Assembly: GCF_900239345.1 (NCBI RefSeq)
Contig: NZ_OESZ01000003.1
Span: forward strand, 1 to 64,000
Reading direction: 5' to 3'
Origin: Tenacibaculum dicentrarchi
GTDB taxonomy: Bacteria; Bacteroidota; Bacteroidia; Flavobacteriales; Flavobacteriaceae
DNA: 64,000 bases
The notes below the pieces were generated by a model, which was not told where the DNA came from, ran no database searches, and saw nothing but the letters and a program-made list of their open reading frames with translations. The position numbers and the translations under genes are program-made. This document shows, in pieces, positions 9,640 to 19,837 of the stretch. Positions within the stretch are counted from its first letter, which is position 1. Each line of letters opens with the position of its first letter.

Positions 9640-12600
9640 ATGCGTATAAAAAATTTAGGACTACTATTACTTTTTAGTATCGTATGTTCTTTAAATAGTT
9701 TTTCTCAGCAAGAATTGATTCGGGTTACTTCTCAATCAATTTCAAATAACGATGCTAGTGGAAACAAATGGACTCTACAAGTAGGAAGTCCTTTTCTAGG
9801 AAGGAACTCTACAGTTAATAAAAGAATAACAAACCCTTTAGATATAAGATTTCCATGGGGTGTAGAATTTATTCATGAAACTTTTTCTTATGCTTCTTTT
9901 GATATTTCAAAAGGATACTTTCCTGATAAAATATCCATAAATTGGGCTATAAAAAATAATTTAGAAGATATAGACTATATTGTTGTTTACAGAAGAGAGT
10001 TAAGTAAGATTACAAAAAATTTTGTTAAAATAGCAACCTTACCTGCCATAACAACAAATTATGAAGATAAATATGTACAAGGAGGAACACTTTATGAATA
10101 TAGAATTGATGCCGTAGGACTTCCTAAAATTGTTAAAGGTGGTGGAAAGAAACTAAGAGATTATATTACAGGGATTGGGTATAGAAGCCCAACTGCTATT
10201 ATTACTGGAAATATCAATTTCGAAGGGGGTAACCCTGTAGAAAGGGTAATTATTGAAGCATTGCCAACTAATGGAGATAATGATACCAAAAGATCTGGCG
10301 TTAATATACCTAAAAACAGTGCTCTTGATATCAACTTTGTAAATAAACCAATTACAGATAAATACACTTTCCAAACTTGGTTAAAGCCTGGAGATGGAAC
10401 TTTTGATAATTCAGAATATATTGATTTATTTACCTTAAAAAATGCTTCTTTTTTAGATACACATAAAACACAAATAAAAGTAAACTTAAAAGATACTAAA
10501 CCTTACGTCGAATTTAATATACAAGGAGCTGTTTATCGATTACATAATTATATACCTGCAGGTAAAATTGATGTAAAAGGAAATGAAACTCTACTCCCTA
10601 TAGCTAATTTTTTAACAGATTTCACACATGTTTCTATAATTGTAGAAGAAAATACAATTCCTAGATTATTAATAAACGGAACTGAAATTCAGCAAGAAGA
10701 TGTTGCTTCTTTTAATACTGAGTTAAAAAAAACAACCTCTAAAGGAGCTGATTATAGTGTTACAATTCCTACTAAGAAAACAAGCTTACTTTCTAGTACA
10801 GGAATTACTGAAGAATATAATCATTTTATTGTTGGATCTATCGGTTCTAAATCAATTTATTTAGATGAATTAAGAATCTGGAAATCAGCTTTAACAGAAG
10901 CAAATATTCATGATGATTTCCATAGGTATATTAGTGGAAATGATACTGACCTAATTTCTTATTTCAGATTTGATGAAGGTGTTGGTAATTATGCTTATGA
11001 TTTATCACACGAAGGATTTGAATATAATAAAAATAAAGCTTTTTTTGATAGTAAATTAGCTAATGATATGCCTTATTGGACAAGCGATGTAAATAATTTA
11101 CCTAGAAAAGATCAATTAGGGTTTTTAGGCATGACAGATGCAAACGGTAGTTATATCATCTCTGCAATTCCTTACAAAGGAACAGGTGAATCTTATAATA
11201 TATCTCCAAGACTTGGTGTACATCAATTTGAACCTAATCAACAAATTATATACTTAGGTGAAGATACTCCTGTAGTTAATAAAGTTAATTTTACAGATAT
11301 TTCTTCATTCATCTACAAAGGAAAAATTTTATATGATACTAAAGGTGTTTTTAAATCTTTTGTTGAACTAAATAGCCCTGACCCTGACAACCCTAATTTC
11401 AACGGATTAACAGATGGAGATCAATACGTTAGTAATTCTAGCCCAGGAATTTTAGATGAAGGTTATAATTATTATACCAGAGGGTCTCAAAAATTTTCTA
11501 AAGGAGAGTATTGGTATAACAATGCAGGTACAACCAATGATACTAGCGATGATTATTTAGAACGATATGCTCGAATTGCATCAGAAGGAGTAAATATTTT
11601 AATAGATAATCAAATTGTTTTAGATAAAAACAATACTCCTGTAGTAAGTGACAGCGAAGGTAATTTTGAAATAAGTGTTCCTATTGGAAATCATTATATT
11701 TCTGTTGCTAAAACAGGTCACACATTTGAATATAACGGAAGGTTCCCTGCAAACACTTCTCAAACAACCGAATTTTTTGAAGATGCTCAAGAACAAGTGA
11801 TTTTTGTAGATAAAACCAGAGTTGATGTTGTTGGTAGAGTTGTCGGTGGTACTGTAGAATCAGCAAAACCAATTGGTTTTGGTGATAAAGGAATATATAC
11901 TGTAAATTATGAAGATGAAAAAAACATTAAACATAAAGAAACTGTTAGTTCTATAAATAATATTGGTTCAGCAAACTTAACATTAAGTTATGCACCTCCA
12001 GGTGCTTCTGCTACAGGAAATACACAATTTTCGTTTTCAACAAATGCCGAAACAGGAGAGTATAGAGTGAAAGCATTACCGTTAATGTACACTATTAATT
12101 CAATTGGAGGCTTAACAATCCCTAATAATCCTAGTATTTCAATATTAAAAGCTAATGAATCTTTAGATTTCTCTTCTAATATAACAGTAACTGAAAAACC
12201 TAAATATACTAGTGGTAATAAAGAAAAAATAGAAGGAGTTCCTTACCATTTTGAAAAAAGTTTTGTGTACAGAGCTAAACCTGTATTAAGTGCTTTATCT
12301 CAAATAGGTGAAGATATGATTGAATTACCTAATAAAACTTCTGTTACCACAGCAGGAACAGGGTATCTATTCTATAAACAGTTTAAAAACTACTCTATTG
12401 AATTAAGTAGATATGAACCGTATTTTAATTATGATACAGATGCTAATGGTATTGAATCTCAAGTACCAATTAAAGATGGTGAGTTAATAATTACCAATAA
12501 CCTTGCTTTACAAGGTTCTGAAAAAACTATTATCAATAAAAAAGATGAAAGTTTATTAACTTATAAATTTAGAGGAGGTTTACCTTCTTCAATAGCTCCT

Positions 12601-15600
12601 TATACTAAAACATTAAATATGTTTTACAGAATTAATTCGGTAGATTATCCTGTACAAAACTATACTAATAAAGCTATTTTACTTGGAGGAGAATCTGACG
12701 GAACTCAAACTTTTGTAACCAAAGCTCCAGATATTCCAGATATTATTTTAAGAGACCCTCCTGGTTCTGAAAGTTCTGCAACCATAGCTAAAGGAGAAAC
12801 AATTAGTTTTACCACAACAAATACCGTAAGTAGTAATAGTAATTTTTCTACTGAATTCAAATTTTTGTTAGGAGTTGAATTTAAAATTGGTGGTGGATTA
12901 CTTGGGCCTGTTATTGAAACAGAAACTACAAATGATATTACAACAGGTATTGGTATTTCCGTTGCTTCTAATGATGCTACTAGCCTTACCAAAACATATA
13001 CTTTTAATCAAGAAATTTCAACAAGTGATTCTCCTGATTTTGTAGGTTCTAAAGCTGATTTATACATAGGACAATCTAAAAATTATTTTTACGGTTCGTT
13101 TAATAATATAGGTACATCTTCTATTAAAAATAATACAGCATTAAAATTAACAAATAAAGATGGAATAGAAATTATTATAAATAAACAAAAAGCTATTTCT
13201 TTTACAGAAGAACCTTCTAATACCTTTTTTATATATAGTCAATCTCAAATTGTTGATGGTTTAATTCCTGAATTTGAAGGTTATGTTTCTCAAATAAGAC
13301 AAGGATTATTAGTTGGAGGTAAAAATGGTGTTTTAACAGAAGCCCAATACGTACATCAAATTAATCAATGGAAATCTGTTATTCGTGAAAATGAAAAAAC
13401 AAAGTATGACGCTAAAAATAACAGAGATCAATTAAAAAGTGAAGCTAAATTATACGTTAAAGATGAAATAAAGCAAATAGAAGAAGCTTTACTTAGTGGT
13501 GATGACCCTTCTTCTGAAGCTATTTTAAATAAAAATCTTCAAGATTCGAAAACATTATTAAATGTAATTGATGCTAATTTTGAAAAAAATATTTCTTTTG
13601 ACTCAGGTGTAGGAGCAATTACAAGATCTGTTGAAACTTCTTTAATAAGAAATAAAACAAATTCAATTGAAGTCGATTTTGAAGAAGCATTTGCACTTAC
13701 ATTAGGTTTTAACCTTAATAAATTTGGTTTTCTAAACACAACCTCAACAACATTAAACCAAACATTAGGAACTGAACTTTCTGAAGAGTCAGAAAATACA
13801 ACTAATATTAGTTATACTCTTCAAGATAGTGATGAGAATAATTTATTTAGTATTGATATTATAAACTCTTTTGATGGAAATGGACCTATTTTTAGTTTAA
13901 TTGGAGGTGTTAGTTCATGTCCTTATGAAGCTGCCGATAAAAGTTTATTTTATAATAAAGCTTCTTATATCGCTCCAAACTATAATGATCCTAATTATAA
14001 AGTTGAAAATATCCCACTTCTTAAAAAATCATTACGTGAAGAGTTAGGTAACGCAACACAACAATTAGAAAAACCAAATATTACTGTTGAGGTTGCTAAT
14101 GTAAGTAATGTACCTGAAAGTGAAACAGCACAATTTAAATTGACTTTATTAAATTTAAGCGCTTCGGAAACAACTGCAAGTTTTACATTACAGGTTGACC
14201 CTGCTTCGAACCCTAATAATGCTGTGATTAATGTAGACCCTCAAGGTTTAACTTTTAATGACATGCCTTATAATGAACCAACCGAATATTTACTTACCCT
14301 AAATAAATCAGTTGGAGATGTTTATAAATATGAAGATATTATTGTTCAATTTAAAAGTACTTGTGATACTGAAATAGTAAGCAGTGTTAGTCTTTCTGCT
14401 TTCTTTACACCTTCTTGTTCTAGCGTTAATGTAAGTTCGCCTGTTAATAATTGGGTTTTTAATATCGACCAAGCATTTAATAATGATAATACATCAAATA
14501 GTCTTCCTATTAAATTGGTTGATTATAATCTAAACTACGAAAGCTTTGAGAAAATCGAATTACAATATCGATTAATTTCATCTCCTAGTTGGACTAATTT
14601 ACACACCTATTATACATCGCAAAATCATTTAGATGCCTCAGGAAGTACAACTAATGTTTCACTAATAAATACTCCTGAAATTAATTATAACTGGGATATT
14701 GTAGGTAAAAAGATTAATAATGGTAATTATGAAATTAGAGCAATTTCTAACTGTATGAACGGTACTACTTACATTTCTGATGTAATTACTGGTAGAATCG
14801 ATTTAGATGCACCTGTTGTTTTTGGAACACCAACACCAACCGATGGAATTCTTAGTTATGGTGAAGATATTGTTGTTCGTTTTAACCAACCAATTTCTTA
14901 CAATCAAGCGGTTAGTTTAATACAAGTTACAGGGCAAACAAATCAGCAAGAAATAAACCATAATGTTTCGGCTAATTTTAATGGTGCTAATAATACTGTA
15001 AAAATAGATAATCCTTTATTTCAAACAGGTGATTTCACCTTAGAATTCTGGATGAATAATAATACTAAAACAGCTAATGCAACCATTTTAAAACAAAAAA
15101 ATGGTGTAAATATAGCCCTTAAAAATGACCAAATAACTTTTAATTTTGCAGGAAGTACTACTTCAGGAACAATTACTAATGATGATTTATTCCATCATTA
15201 TGCTTTTGTTTATAACGCATCAGAAGGAAGTATTTCAATCCACGAAGATAGCAGTAATATCGCTACTTTAGGAATTTCAAAAAACGTTCAATATTCATAC
15301 AAAAATCCTGTAGTTATTGGAGGAAACACTTTTGTTGGAAATATACACGATTTAAGAATTTGGTCTAAATCATTAACATTAAGTGACGTTGCTTCTAACT
15401 TAAATACTAAATATTTAGGTAACGAGCGAAACTTAATCGGTTTATGGCCTATGGATGAAGGTAATGGTACAATTGCTAACGATATTGCACGTTTTAAAAA
15501 TGCTAAAGTTAATACTGATTGGAGTATTAAGCCAAGTGGAACTTCTTATGAGTTTAAAAACAATCAATATTTAGCTTGTGATGATGTTAATCTTGTTCAA

Positions 15601-18264
15601 ATTAACAACCAAATGGATGTTACCCTAAGTTTTTGGGTTAAAACAGATAAAAATCAACAAGCTACATTAATTTCTAACGGACGAGGTGATGACAAAGATG
15701 TTGCATCATCAAACGGAACAAGAAATAAATGGGCTATTAACTTAGCTACAGATGGTAATTTAAGTTTAATGAACGAAAATAATTCGTACGCATTAACAAC
15801 TAAGAGTATTACCGATGGTAATTGGCATCATGTTGCTGTTTTATTAAACAGACAAGGTAGTTTAAGAACTTATATCGATTCTGATCTTGTAAGTACGAAT
15901 AATTCAGAAAAAATTGCCGCTTTTTATGGTGATAAAATATGGATAGGTGCTAGAGGTCATAAAGATTTAGCTGGTATTGAAACTACTGATAACCATTTTT
16001 CTGGATATTTATCAGAAGTTAGATTATGGAATACTTTAAGAGGTACAAAACAAGTAGCTAGAGACCGATTTTTTGAAATCGATTTCAATACGCCTGGTTT
16101 ATATTTCTATATGAAAATGAACAAACCTGGTGCATTAGCAAATCCGCTACCAAGTTATTATCATATCGCTTTAAACAATCAAGTGTTTAGCTCAAATGCT
16201 GTTATTAATGCTGGTACTTCGAATTATTCAAAAGATACACCACCTATTAAACCTAGCAGAGATTTAATTAATTTCCCTGTAAGTTATACCATTAATGGTG
16301 ATGAGTTAATTATAAAACCAAACGTAACTAACCCATCTGTAATAGAAAATCAAGTATTAGATATTACAGTAAATAGAATGTTTGATGACGTTAACAACGT
16401 ACAACAATCTCCTATAACTTGGACTGCTTATATTGATAAAAATCAATTAAATTGGTCTATTGATGGAAAAAGTAAAATTGTTGATAAAAAAATTCCTTTT
16501 AACCAAGGAGGTACTTTTGAAATCGAAGTCAGAAATAACGGAGGTACACCAACACAATTTAATATTAGTAATGTACCGAGCTGGTTATCATTAACAGCTT
16601 CTTCAGGAACTATTGACCCTGCAAGTGTTATCACCATTACAGGAACTACAGATGAAGAACTTTCTGTTGGAAACTATCAACATGACATGTACTTAAATAG
16701 TGATTACGGTTATGATGAAAAAATTCAATTAAACTTGAGCGTAAATTCTGTTGGTCCTAAATGGGAAGTAAATCCTGCTAATTTTGATTATAGCCTTAAT
16801 ATTGTAGGTAAAATTAAAATAGATGCTGTATTTGCTGAAAATAATACTGACAAAGTAGCTGCATTTGTAAATGGAGAACTTCGAGGTGTATCTTCTTTAT
16901 TTTACGATAAAGATTACGACGAATACTTTGTTTTCCTTACCGTCTATGCAAATAAATCGAGTGGTGAAGATATTAGTTTTAAAGTTTGGGACGCATCTAC
17001 TGATGTTACTTATCCTGTTACCATTAATAATAAATTAACAATACCTTTTGTTAATAATAATATTATGGGAACTAAAAAAACACCTCAAATTTTTGAAAAC
17101 TCAGATGAATTATATCAATCTATAAACCTTAACAGCGGTTGGACTTGGATGTCATTTTTTGTAAATGATGCTAATTTATCAAACATCAATACATTAACTG
17201 CCGATTTAAATTTAACAACTTCTGACAGAATTTTAAGTAATTCACCGTCATTATTAGAAACCTATCAACAATACAGTGACCCTAGTTTAAGTGGTTGGTC
17301 AGGGTCTATAAGTAATGTTGCAGGAGGAATGAACACAAAGCAAATGTACAAGGTGTATTCAAAAAACATCAATACATTAAGTGCTTCAGGAACTAATGTT
17401 GATTTAAATACTTGGTCGTTTCCAATACAAAAAAACTGGAACTGGTTACCTTATATTGTTTCTAAAAACACACCTTTAAATGAAGCTTTAGCCAACTTTA
17501 ATGCAACCGATGGCGATGTAATTAAATCTCAAAATAAATTCGCTATTTATGATGCTTTAAATAATGGTTGGTCTGGTAATTTAAATTTCCTTGAACAAGG
17601 TAAAGGATATATGTTAAAATCTTCAAGTAGTCAGAATTTTACATATCCATCATATCTAAATCAGCAAGTATCTAAAAGGAATTTTGTTCGTAGCGCTAAA
17701 AGAAGTAATTCAAATAAAACGAATACTTTTAATAAATACGCTTCAAATATGAATGCTATTGTAAAAATCCCTACAGATTATAGTATGCTTAAAGTTTACA
17801 ATTCAAACGGAGAAATTCGAGGTAAATCTGAAGCTATTAATATCAATGGAAATAATTTACATTTTATCTCAATGTTTTCTAATATATCAGAAAAGTTAAC
17901 ATTCTTTATTCAAAAAGATAATGGTTCTAAAGAAGAAATAACTTCTGAATCAGTACAGTTTAAGAATGATGAGGTATTAGGTACAATTACACAGCCAATA
18001 GTAATTGAAACACTTGATGATGAAATCAAAATTTCTCCAAATGCTTTTGATGATGAAATCAAAATAAGTTTCAAAAAACAACAAACAAATGTTGCTGTTA
18101 CAATTTATTCAACAATAGGACAAGTTTCTTATCAAAAGAACTATAAAATGGATAAAAACAACAAACTTATAATTCTTACTGATTTTAATTTATCAAGCGG
18201 AACTTATATTATAAAAGTTGTTACAGATTCTAATACAGTAATTAAGCATCTAATAAAAAAATAG
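9640..18264 (+). CDS. Giant LamG-domain surface protein with T9SS sorting signal
   Basis: The product has 2874 residues. In order I see: a signal peptide (1-23, NSFSQ); a fibronectin-like segment (about 110-165); a LamG/concanavalin-like domain (about 220-460, with LDELRIWKSALTE and YFRFDEGVG); carboxypeptidase-regulatory-like segments (about 500-560 and 640-720); a charged probable coiled-coil region (about 1210-1320); two more LamG domains (about 1780-1925 and 1965-2140); a BACON-like beta-sandwich (about 2265-2367, VPSWLSLTASSG); a W...FVNGELRGV domain (about 2370-2485) shared with the next gene; two tandem GW-type repeats (about 2495-2650); and a type A T9SS sorting domain at the end (TIGQVSYQKNY, SSGTYIIKVVTD). 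It is probably exported by T9SS and displayed as an adhesin or matrix protein. Its ligand is unknown. Confidence 0.82.
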   Translation: MRIKNLGLLLLFSIVCSLNSFSQQELIRVTSQSISNNDASGNKWTLQVGSPFLGRNSTVNKRITNPLDIRFPWGVEFIHETFSYASFDISKGYFPDKISINWAIKNNLEDIDYIVVYRRELSKITKNFVKIATLPAITTNYEDKYVQGGTLYEYRIDAVGLPKIVKGGGKKLRDYITGIGYRSPTAIITGNINFEGGNPVERVIIEALPTNGDNDTKRSGVNIPKNSALDINFVNKPITDKYTFQTWLKPGDGTFDNSEYIDLFTLKNASFLDTHKTQIKVNLKDTKPYVEFNIQGAVYRLHNYIPAGKIDVKGNETLLPIANFLTDFTHVSIIVEENTIPRLLINGTEIQQEDVASFNTELKKTTSKGADYSVTIPTKKTSLLSSTGITEEYNHFIVGSIGSKSIYLDELRIWKSALTEANIHDDFHRYISGNDTDLISYFRFDEGVGNYAYDLSHEGFEYNKNKAFFDSKLANDMPYWTSDVNNLPRKDQLGFLGMTDANGSYIISAIPYKGTGESYNISPRLGVHQFEPNQQIIYLGEDTPVVNKVNFTDISSFIYKGKILYDTKGVFKSFVELNSPDPDNPNFNGLTDGDQYVSNSSPGILDEGYNYYTRGSQKFSKGEYWYNNAGTTNDTSDDYLERYARIASEGVNILIDNQIVLDKNNTPVVSDSEGNFEISVPIGNHYISVAKTGHTFEYNGRFPANTSQTTEFFEDAQEQVIFVDKTRVDVVGRVVGGTVESAKPIGFGDKGIYTVNYEDEKNIKHKETVSSINNIGSANLTLSYAPPGASATGNTQFSFSTNAETGEYRVKALPLMYTINSIGGLTIPNNPSISILKANESLDFSSNITVTEKPKYTSGNKEKIEGVPYHFEKSFVYRAKPVLSALSQIGEDMIELPNKTSVTTAGTGYLFYKQFKNYSIELSRYEPYFNYDTDANGIESQVPIKDGELIITNNLALQGSEKTIINKKDESLLTYKFRGGLPSSIAPYTKTLNMFYRINSVDYPVQNYTNKAILLGGESDGTQTFVTKAPDIPDIILRDPPGSESSATIAKGETISFTTTNTVSSNSNFSTEFKFLLGVEFKIGGGLLGPVIETETTNDITTGIGISVASNDATSLTKTYTFNQEISTSDSPDFVGSKADLYIGQSKNYFYGSFNNIGTSSIKNNTALKLTNKDGIEIIINKQKAISFTEEPSNTFFIYSQSQIVDGLIPEFEGYVSQIRQGLLVGGKNGVLTEAQYVHQINQWKSVIRENEKTKYDAKNNRDQLKSEAKLYVKDEIKQIEEALLSGDDPSSEAILNKNLQDSKTLLNVIDANFEKNISFDSGVGAITRSVETSLIRNKTNSIEVDFEEAFALTLGFNLNKFGFLNTTSTTLNQTLGTELSEESENTTNISYTLQDSDENNLFSIDIINSFDGNGPIFSLIGGVSSCPYEAADKSLFYNKASYIAPNYNDPNYKVENIPLLKKSLREELGNATQQLEKPNITVEVANVSNVPESETAQFKLTLLNLSASETTASFTLQVDPASNPNNAVINVDPQGLTFNDMPYNEPTEYLLTLNKSVGDVYKYEDIIVQFKSTCDTEIVSSVSLSAFFTPSCSSVNVSSPVNNWVFNIDQAFNNDNTSNSLPIKLVDYNLNYESFEKIELQYRLISSPSWTNLHTYYTSQNHLDASGSTTNVSLINTPEINYNWDIVGKKINNGNYEIRAISNCMNGTTYISDVITGRIDLDAPVVFGTPTPTDGILSYGEDIVVRFNQPISYNQAVSLIQVTGQTNQQEINHNVSANFNGANNTVKIDNPLFQTGDFTLEFWMNNNTKTANATILKQKNGVNIALKNDQITFNFAGSTTSGTITNDDLFHHYAFVYNASEGSISIHEDSSNIATLGISKNVQYSYKNPVVIGGNTFVGNIHDLRIWSKSLTLSDVASNLNTKYLGNERNLIGLWPMDEGNGTIANDIARFKNAKVNTDWSIKPSGTSYEFKNNQYLACDDVNLVQINNQMDVTLSFWVKTDKNQQATLISNGRGDDKDVASSNGTRNKWAINLATDGNLSLMNENNSYALTTKSITDGNWHHVAVLLNRQGSLRTYIDSDLVSTNNSEKIAAFYGDKIWIGARGHKDLAGIETTDNHFSGYLSEVRLWNTLRGTKQVARDRFFEIDFNTPGLYFYMKMNKPGALANPLPSYYHIALNNQVFSSNAVINAGTSNYSKDTPPIKPSRDLINFPVSYTINGDELIIKPNVTNPSVIENQVLDITVNRMFDDVNNVQQSPITWTAYIDKNQLNWSIDGKSKIVDKKIPFNQGGTFEIEVRNNGGTPTQFNISNVPSWLSLTASSGTIDPASVITITGTTDEELSVGNYQHDMYLNSDYGYDEKIQLNLSVNSVGPKWEVNPANFDYSLNIVGKIKIDAVFAENNTDKVAAFVNGELRGVSSLFYDKDYDEYFVFLTVYANKSSGEDISFKVWDASTDVTYPVTINNKLTIPFVNNNIMGTKKTPQIFENSDELYQSINLNSGWTWMSFFVNDANLSNINTLTADLNLTTSDRILSNSPSLLETYQQYSDPSLSGWSGSISNVAGGMNTKQMYKVYSKNINTLSASGTNVDLNTWSFPIQKNWNWLPYIVSKNTPLNEALANFNATDGDVIKSQNKFAIYDALNNGWSGNLNFLEQGKGYMLKSSSSQNFTYPSYLNQQVSKRNFVRSAKRSNSNKTNTFNKYASNMNAIVKIPTDYSMLKVYNSNGEIRGKSEAININGNNLHFISMFSNISEKLTFFIQKDNGSKEEITSESVQFKNDEVLGTITQPIVIETLDDEIKISPNAFDDEIKISFKKQQTNVAVTIYSTIGQVSYQKNYKMDKNNKLIILTDFNLSSGTYIIKVVTDSNTVIKHLIKK

Positions 18265-18267
18265 ATA

Positions 18268-19167
18268 ATGAGAAATTTAATAATTATTTGCAGTTTTTTA
18301 TTTATCAATTCGTTAATCGCTCAAACTCCTAATTGGAGTTTGAACGAAAACGAATTTGAACATACCATGTCATTAGTTTCGTTTATCAACCTTGATGGAA
18401 AACGTTTATCTAATAAAAATGATAAACTTGGTGTTTTTGTAAATGATCAATGTAGAGGTGTTACTAATTTAATTTATGTAGCTTCAGAAGATAAATATTA
18501 TGCTTATTTAACTGTCTTTTCGAATACAAATGGCGAAGAACTTAGTTTTAAAGTTTATAATTCAACTGAAGATACTGTTACAGTGATAGACAAAAAATTA
18601 AATTTTGAAATTTTAGCACATTACGGAAATTTACAACAAGCATATAGTATAGCTAAGCCTGCTTTATCTAATATCGCTGTATTAAATGCTATTACCTTTA
18701 AAAACATCCCTGTTATAAATTATACAGATACTAATAATAAGATTACTATTGAAGTAAAAAACACAGAAAATATAGCAGCGCTTACTCCTATTTTTAATAT
18801 GAATAAGGGTGCTAGTGTTTTTTATAAAAACAAATTAGTAACACAAAGTACTATTATTGATTTTACCGATACTGTTGAGTTTATAATTGTTTCAGAAGAT
18901 CAATCTAAAATAAAAACAGTACAAGTTAAAGTAGCAAAAATTGAAGTTAAAGAACCTCGTTTTTTTAGAAAAAATGAAGTTTGTGACTTTAAAGGTGTTA
19001 TAAAAGTTGAATATGCTGTACCTGCTACAACTGTTCTATTAAAACAAAATGGAAATTTATTATATACCTCTAGTATCAGCAAAGGTAAAAGTCTTTTTGA
19101 AGGTTTAAATTCGGGAGCTTACCAAGTTGAAATAGACGGAATTGTTAAAACTATAATAATTAAATAA
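18268..19167 (+). CDS. Exported protein sharing a domain with the adjacent giant protein
   Basis: The 299-residue product has a signal peptide (about 1-18, LFINSLIAQ). Residues 20-130 align by eye with residues 2370-2485 of the giant protein next door: both have W at the start, then DKxxxFVN, RGV, an aromatic pair, LTV, N, GE and SFKV. A second segment (about 135-225) resembles a DUF5018-like beta domain that ends in QVKVAKIEV. The C-terminal tail (about 240-299) is PKD/SprB-like (VCDFKGVIKVEYAV, GAYQVEIDG). It starts 3 bp after the giant gene stop, so the two are translationally linked. It is likely a partner or shorter version of the giant protein; its function is unknown. Confidence 0.65.
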   Translation: MRNLIIICSFLFINSLIAQTPNWSLNENEFEHTMSLVSFINLDGKRLSNKNDKLGVFVNDQCRGVTNLIYVASEDKYYAYLTVFSNTNGEELSFKVYNSTEDTVTVIDKKLNFEILAHYGNLQQAYSIAKPALSNIAVLNAITFKNIPVINYTDTNNKITIEVKNTENIAALTPIFNMNKGASVFYKNKLVTQSTIIDFTDTVEFIIVSEDQSKIKTVQVKVAKIEVKEPRFFRKNEVCDFKGVIKVEYAVPATTVLLKQNGNLLYTSSISKGKSLFEGLNSGAYQVEIDGIVKTIIIK

Positions 19168-19175
19168 TTTAAAAG

Positions 19176-19295
19176 ATGAAAAAATTAAAAATGATATGTT
19201 GTTTAATACTACTTTTAAGTTTAATTTTTGGTTGTAGTAGCCAAAACAATTATCAATGTACTGCTACTCAAGGTGATTTTGAGGAGGTATTCTAA
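19176..19295 (+). CDS. Tiny lipoprotein (39 residues)
   Basis: The ORF begins MKKLKMICC, has a hydrophobic stretch, and contains the lipobox LIFGC (Cys20) followed by SSQNNY. The mature peptide would be only 20 residues with one further Cys. It starts 8 bp after the preceding stop codon and a strong terminator follows, so it is the last gene of the cassette. A real gene is supported by the signal/lipobox and spacing; an erosion remnant of a longer lipoprotein is the alternative. Confidence 0.55.
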   Translation: MKKLKMICCLILLLSLIFGCSSQNNYQCTATQGDFEEVF

Positions 19296-19312
19296 TTAAA
19301 AGTATCAAAATA

Positions 19313-19346
19313 AAAAACTCAGGATTTTATAAAATCCTGAGTTTTT
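19313..19346. terminator. Bidirectional intrinsic terminator
   Basis: AAAAACTCAGGATTTT and AAAATCCTGAGTTTTT form a perfect 16-bp stem with a 2-nt centre. It separates the + strand cassette from the convergent marR gene and would serve both. Confidence 0.85.
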
Positions 19347-19370
19347 ACATTTAAAATATTAAATGAGTTT

Positions 19371-19808
19371 TTATCTGATTTTATCTAATAAATCACTTAA
19401 TAAAGTTGCTTCATTTTCTGTTAAATTATCTAAAAAATTTAGTTCTGTTGAGGTATCAATTGTTGTTAACAATTCTAAACCTTTCTTAGATATGTTAATA
19501 TAAACAACTCTCCTATCATGTTTACATCGAATGCGTTCTATAAATTTCTTATCGCATAATTTATCCATTAAACGAGTTGCATTAGGTGCTCGTTCAATCA
19601 TTCTGTCTTTAATAACTTGTACTTTTATAGGCTTACCTGCACCTCTTAAAATTCGTAAAATATTAAATTGCTGTGGTGATATTCCGTAAGGCTTAAAAAA
19701 ATCATTTTCATTACTACTTAACCAGTTTGCTGTATATTTTATATTGATAAGTGCCTTTATTTTATTATTCGGAAATTTAGATTTTATATCCTCAGAAATA
19801 TCTCCCAT
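19371..19808 (-). CDS. MarR-family transcriptional regulator
   Basis: The 145-residue protein has the winged-helix MarR fold: a dimerisation helix (about 15-35), GISPQQFNILRILRGAG leading into the HTH (about 45-100), the wing with IRCKHDRRVVYINIS, and a C-terminal helix pair. It probably represses its own gene and perhaps the OsmC gene 82 bp upstream on the same strand. MarR plus OsmC/Ohr pairing is commonly tied to organic peroxide response, but no redox cysteine near the N-terminus is visible here, so the OhrR role is not supported. Confidence 0.88.
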   Translation of the reverse strand: MGDISEDIKSKFPNNKIKALINIKYTANWLSSNENDFFKPYGISPQQFNILRILRGAGKPIKVQVIKDRMIERAPNATRLMDKLCDKKFIERIRCKHDRRVVYINISKKGLELLTTIDTSTELNFLDNLTENEATLLSDLLDKIR

Positions 19809-19837
19809 TCTTTATTTAATTTTTATTCGTTTGTAAA

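Noticed and set aside
12705..12992. 95-residue minus-strand ORF inside the giant gene
   Set aside because: It lies wholly within the strong coding frame of the giant protein, has no promoter or neighbours on its strand, and its Val/Ile/Ser-rich composition is that of an antisense shadow.
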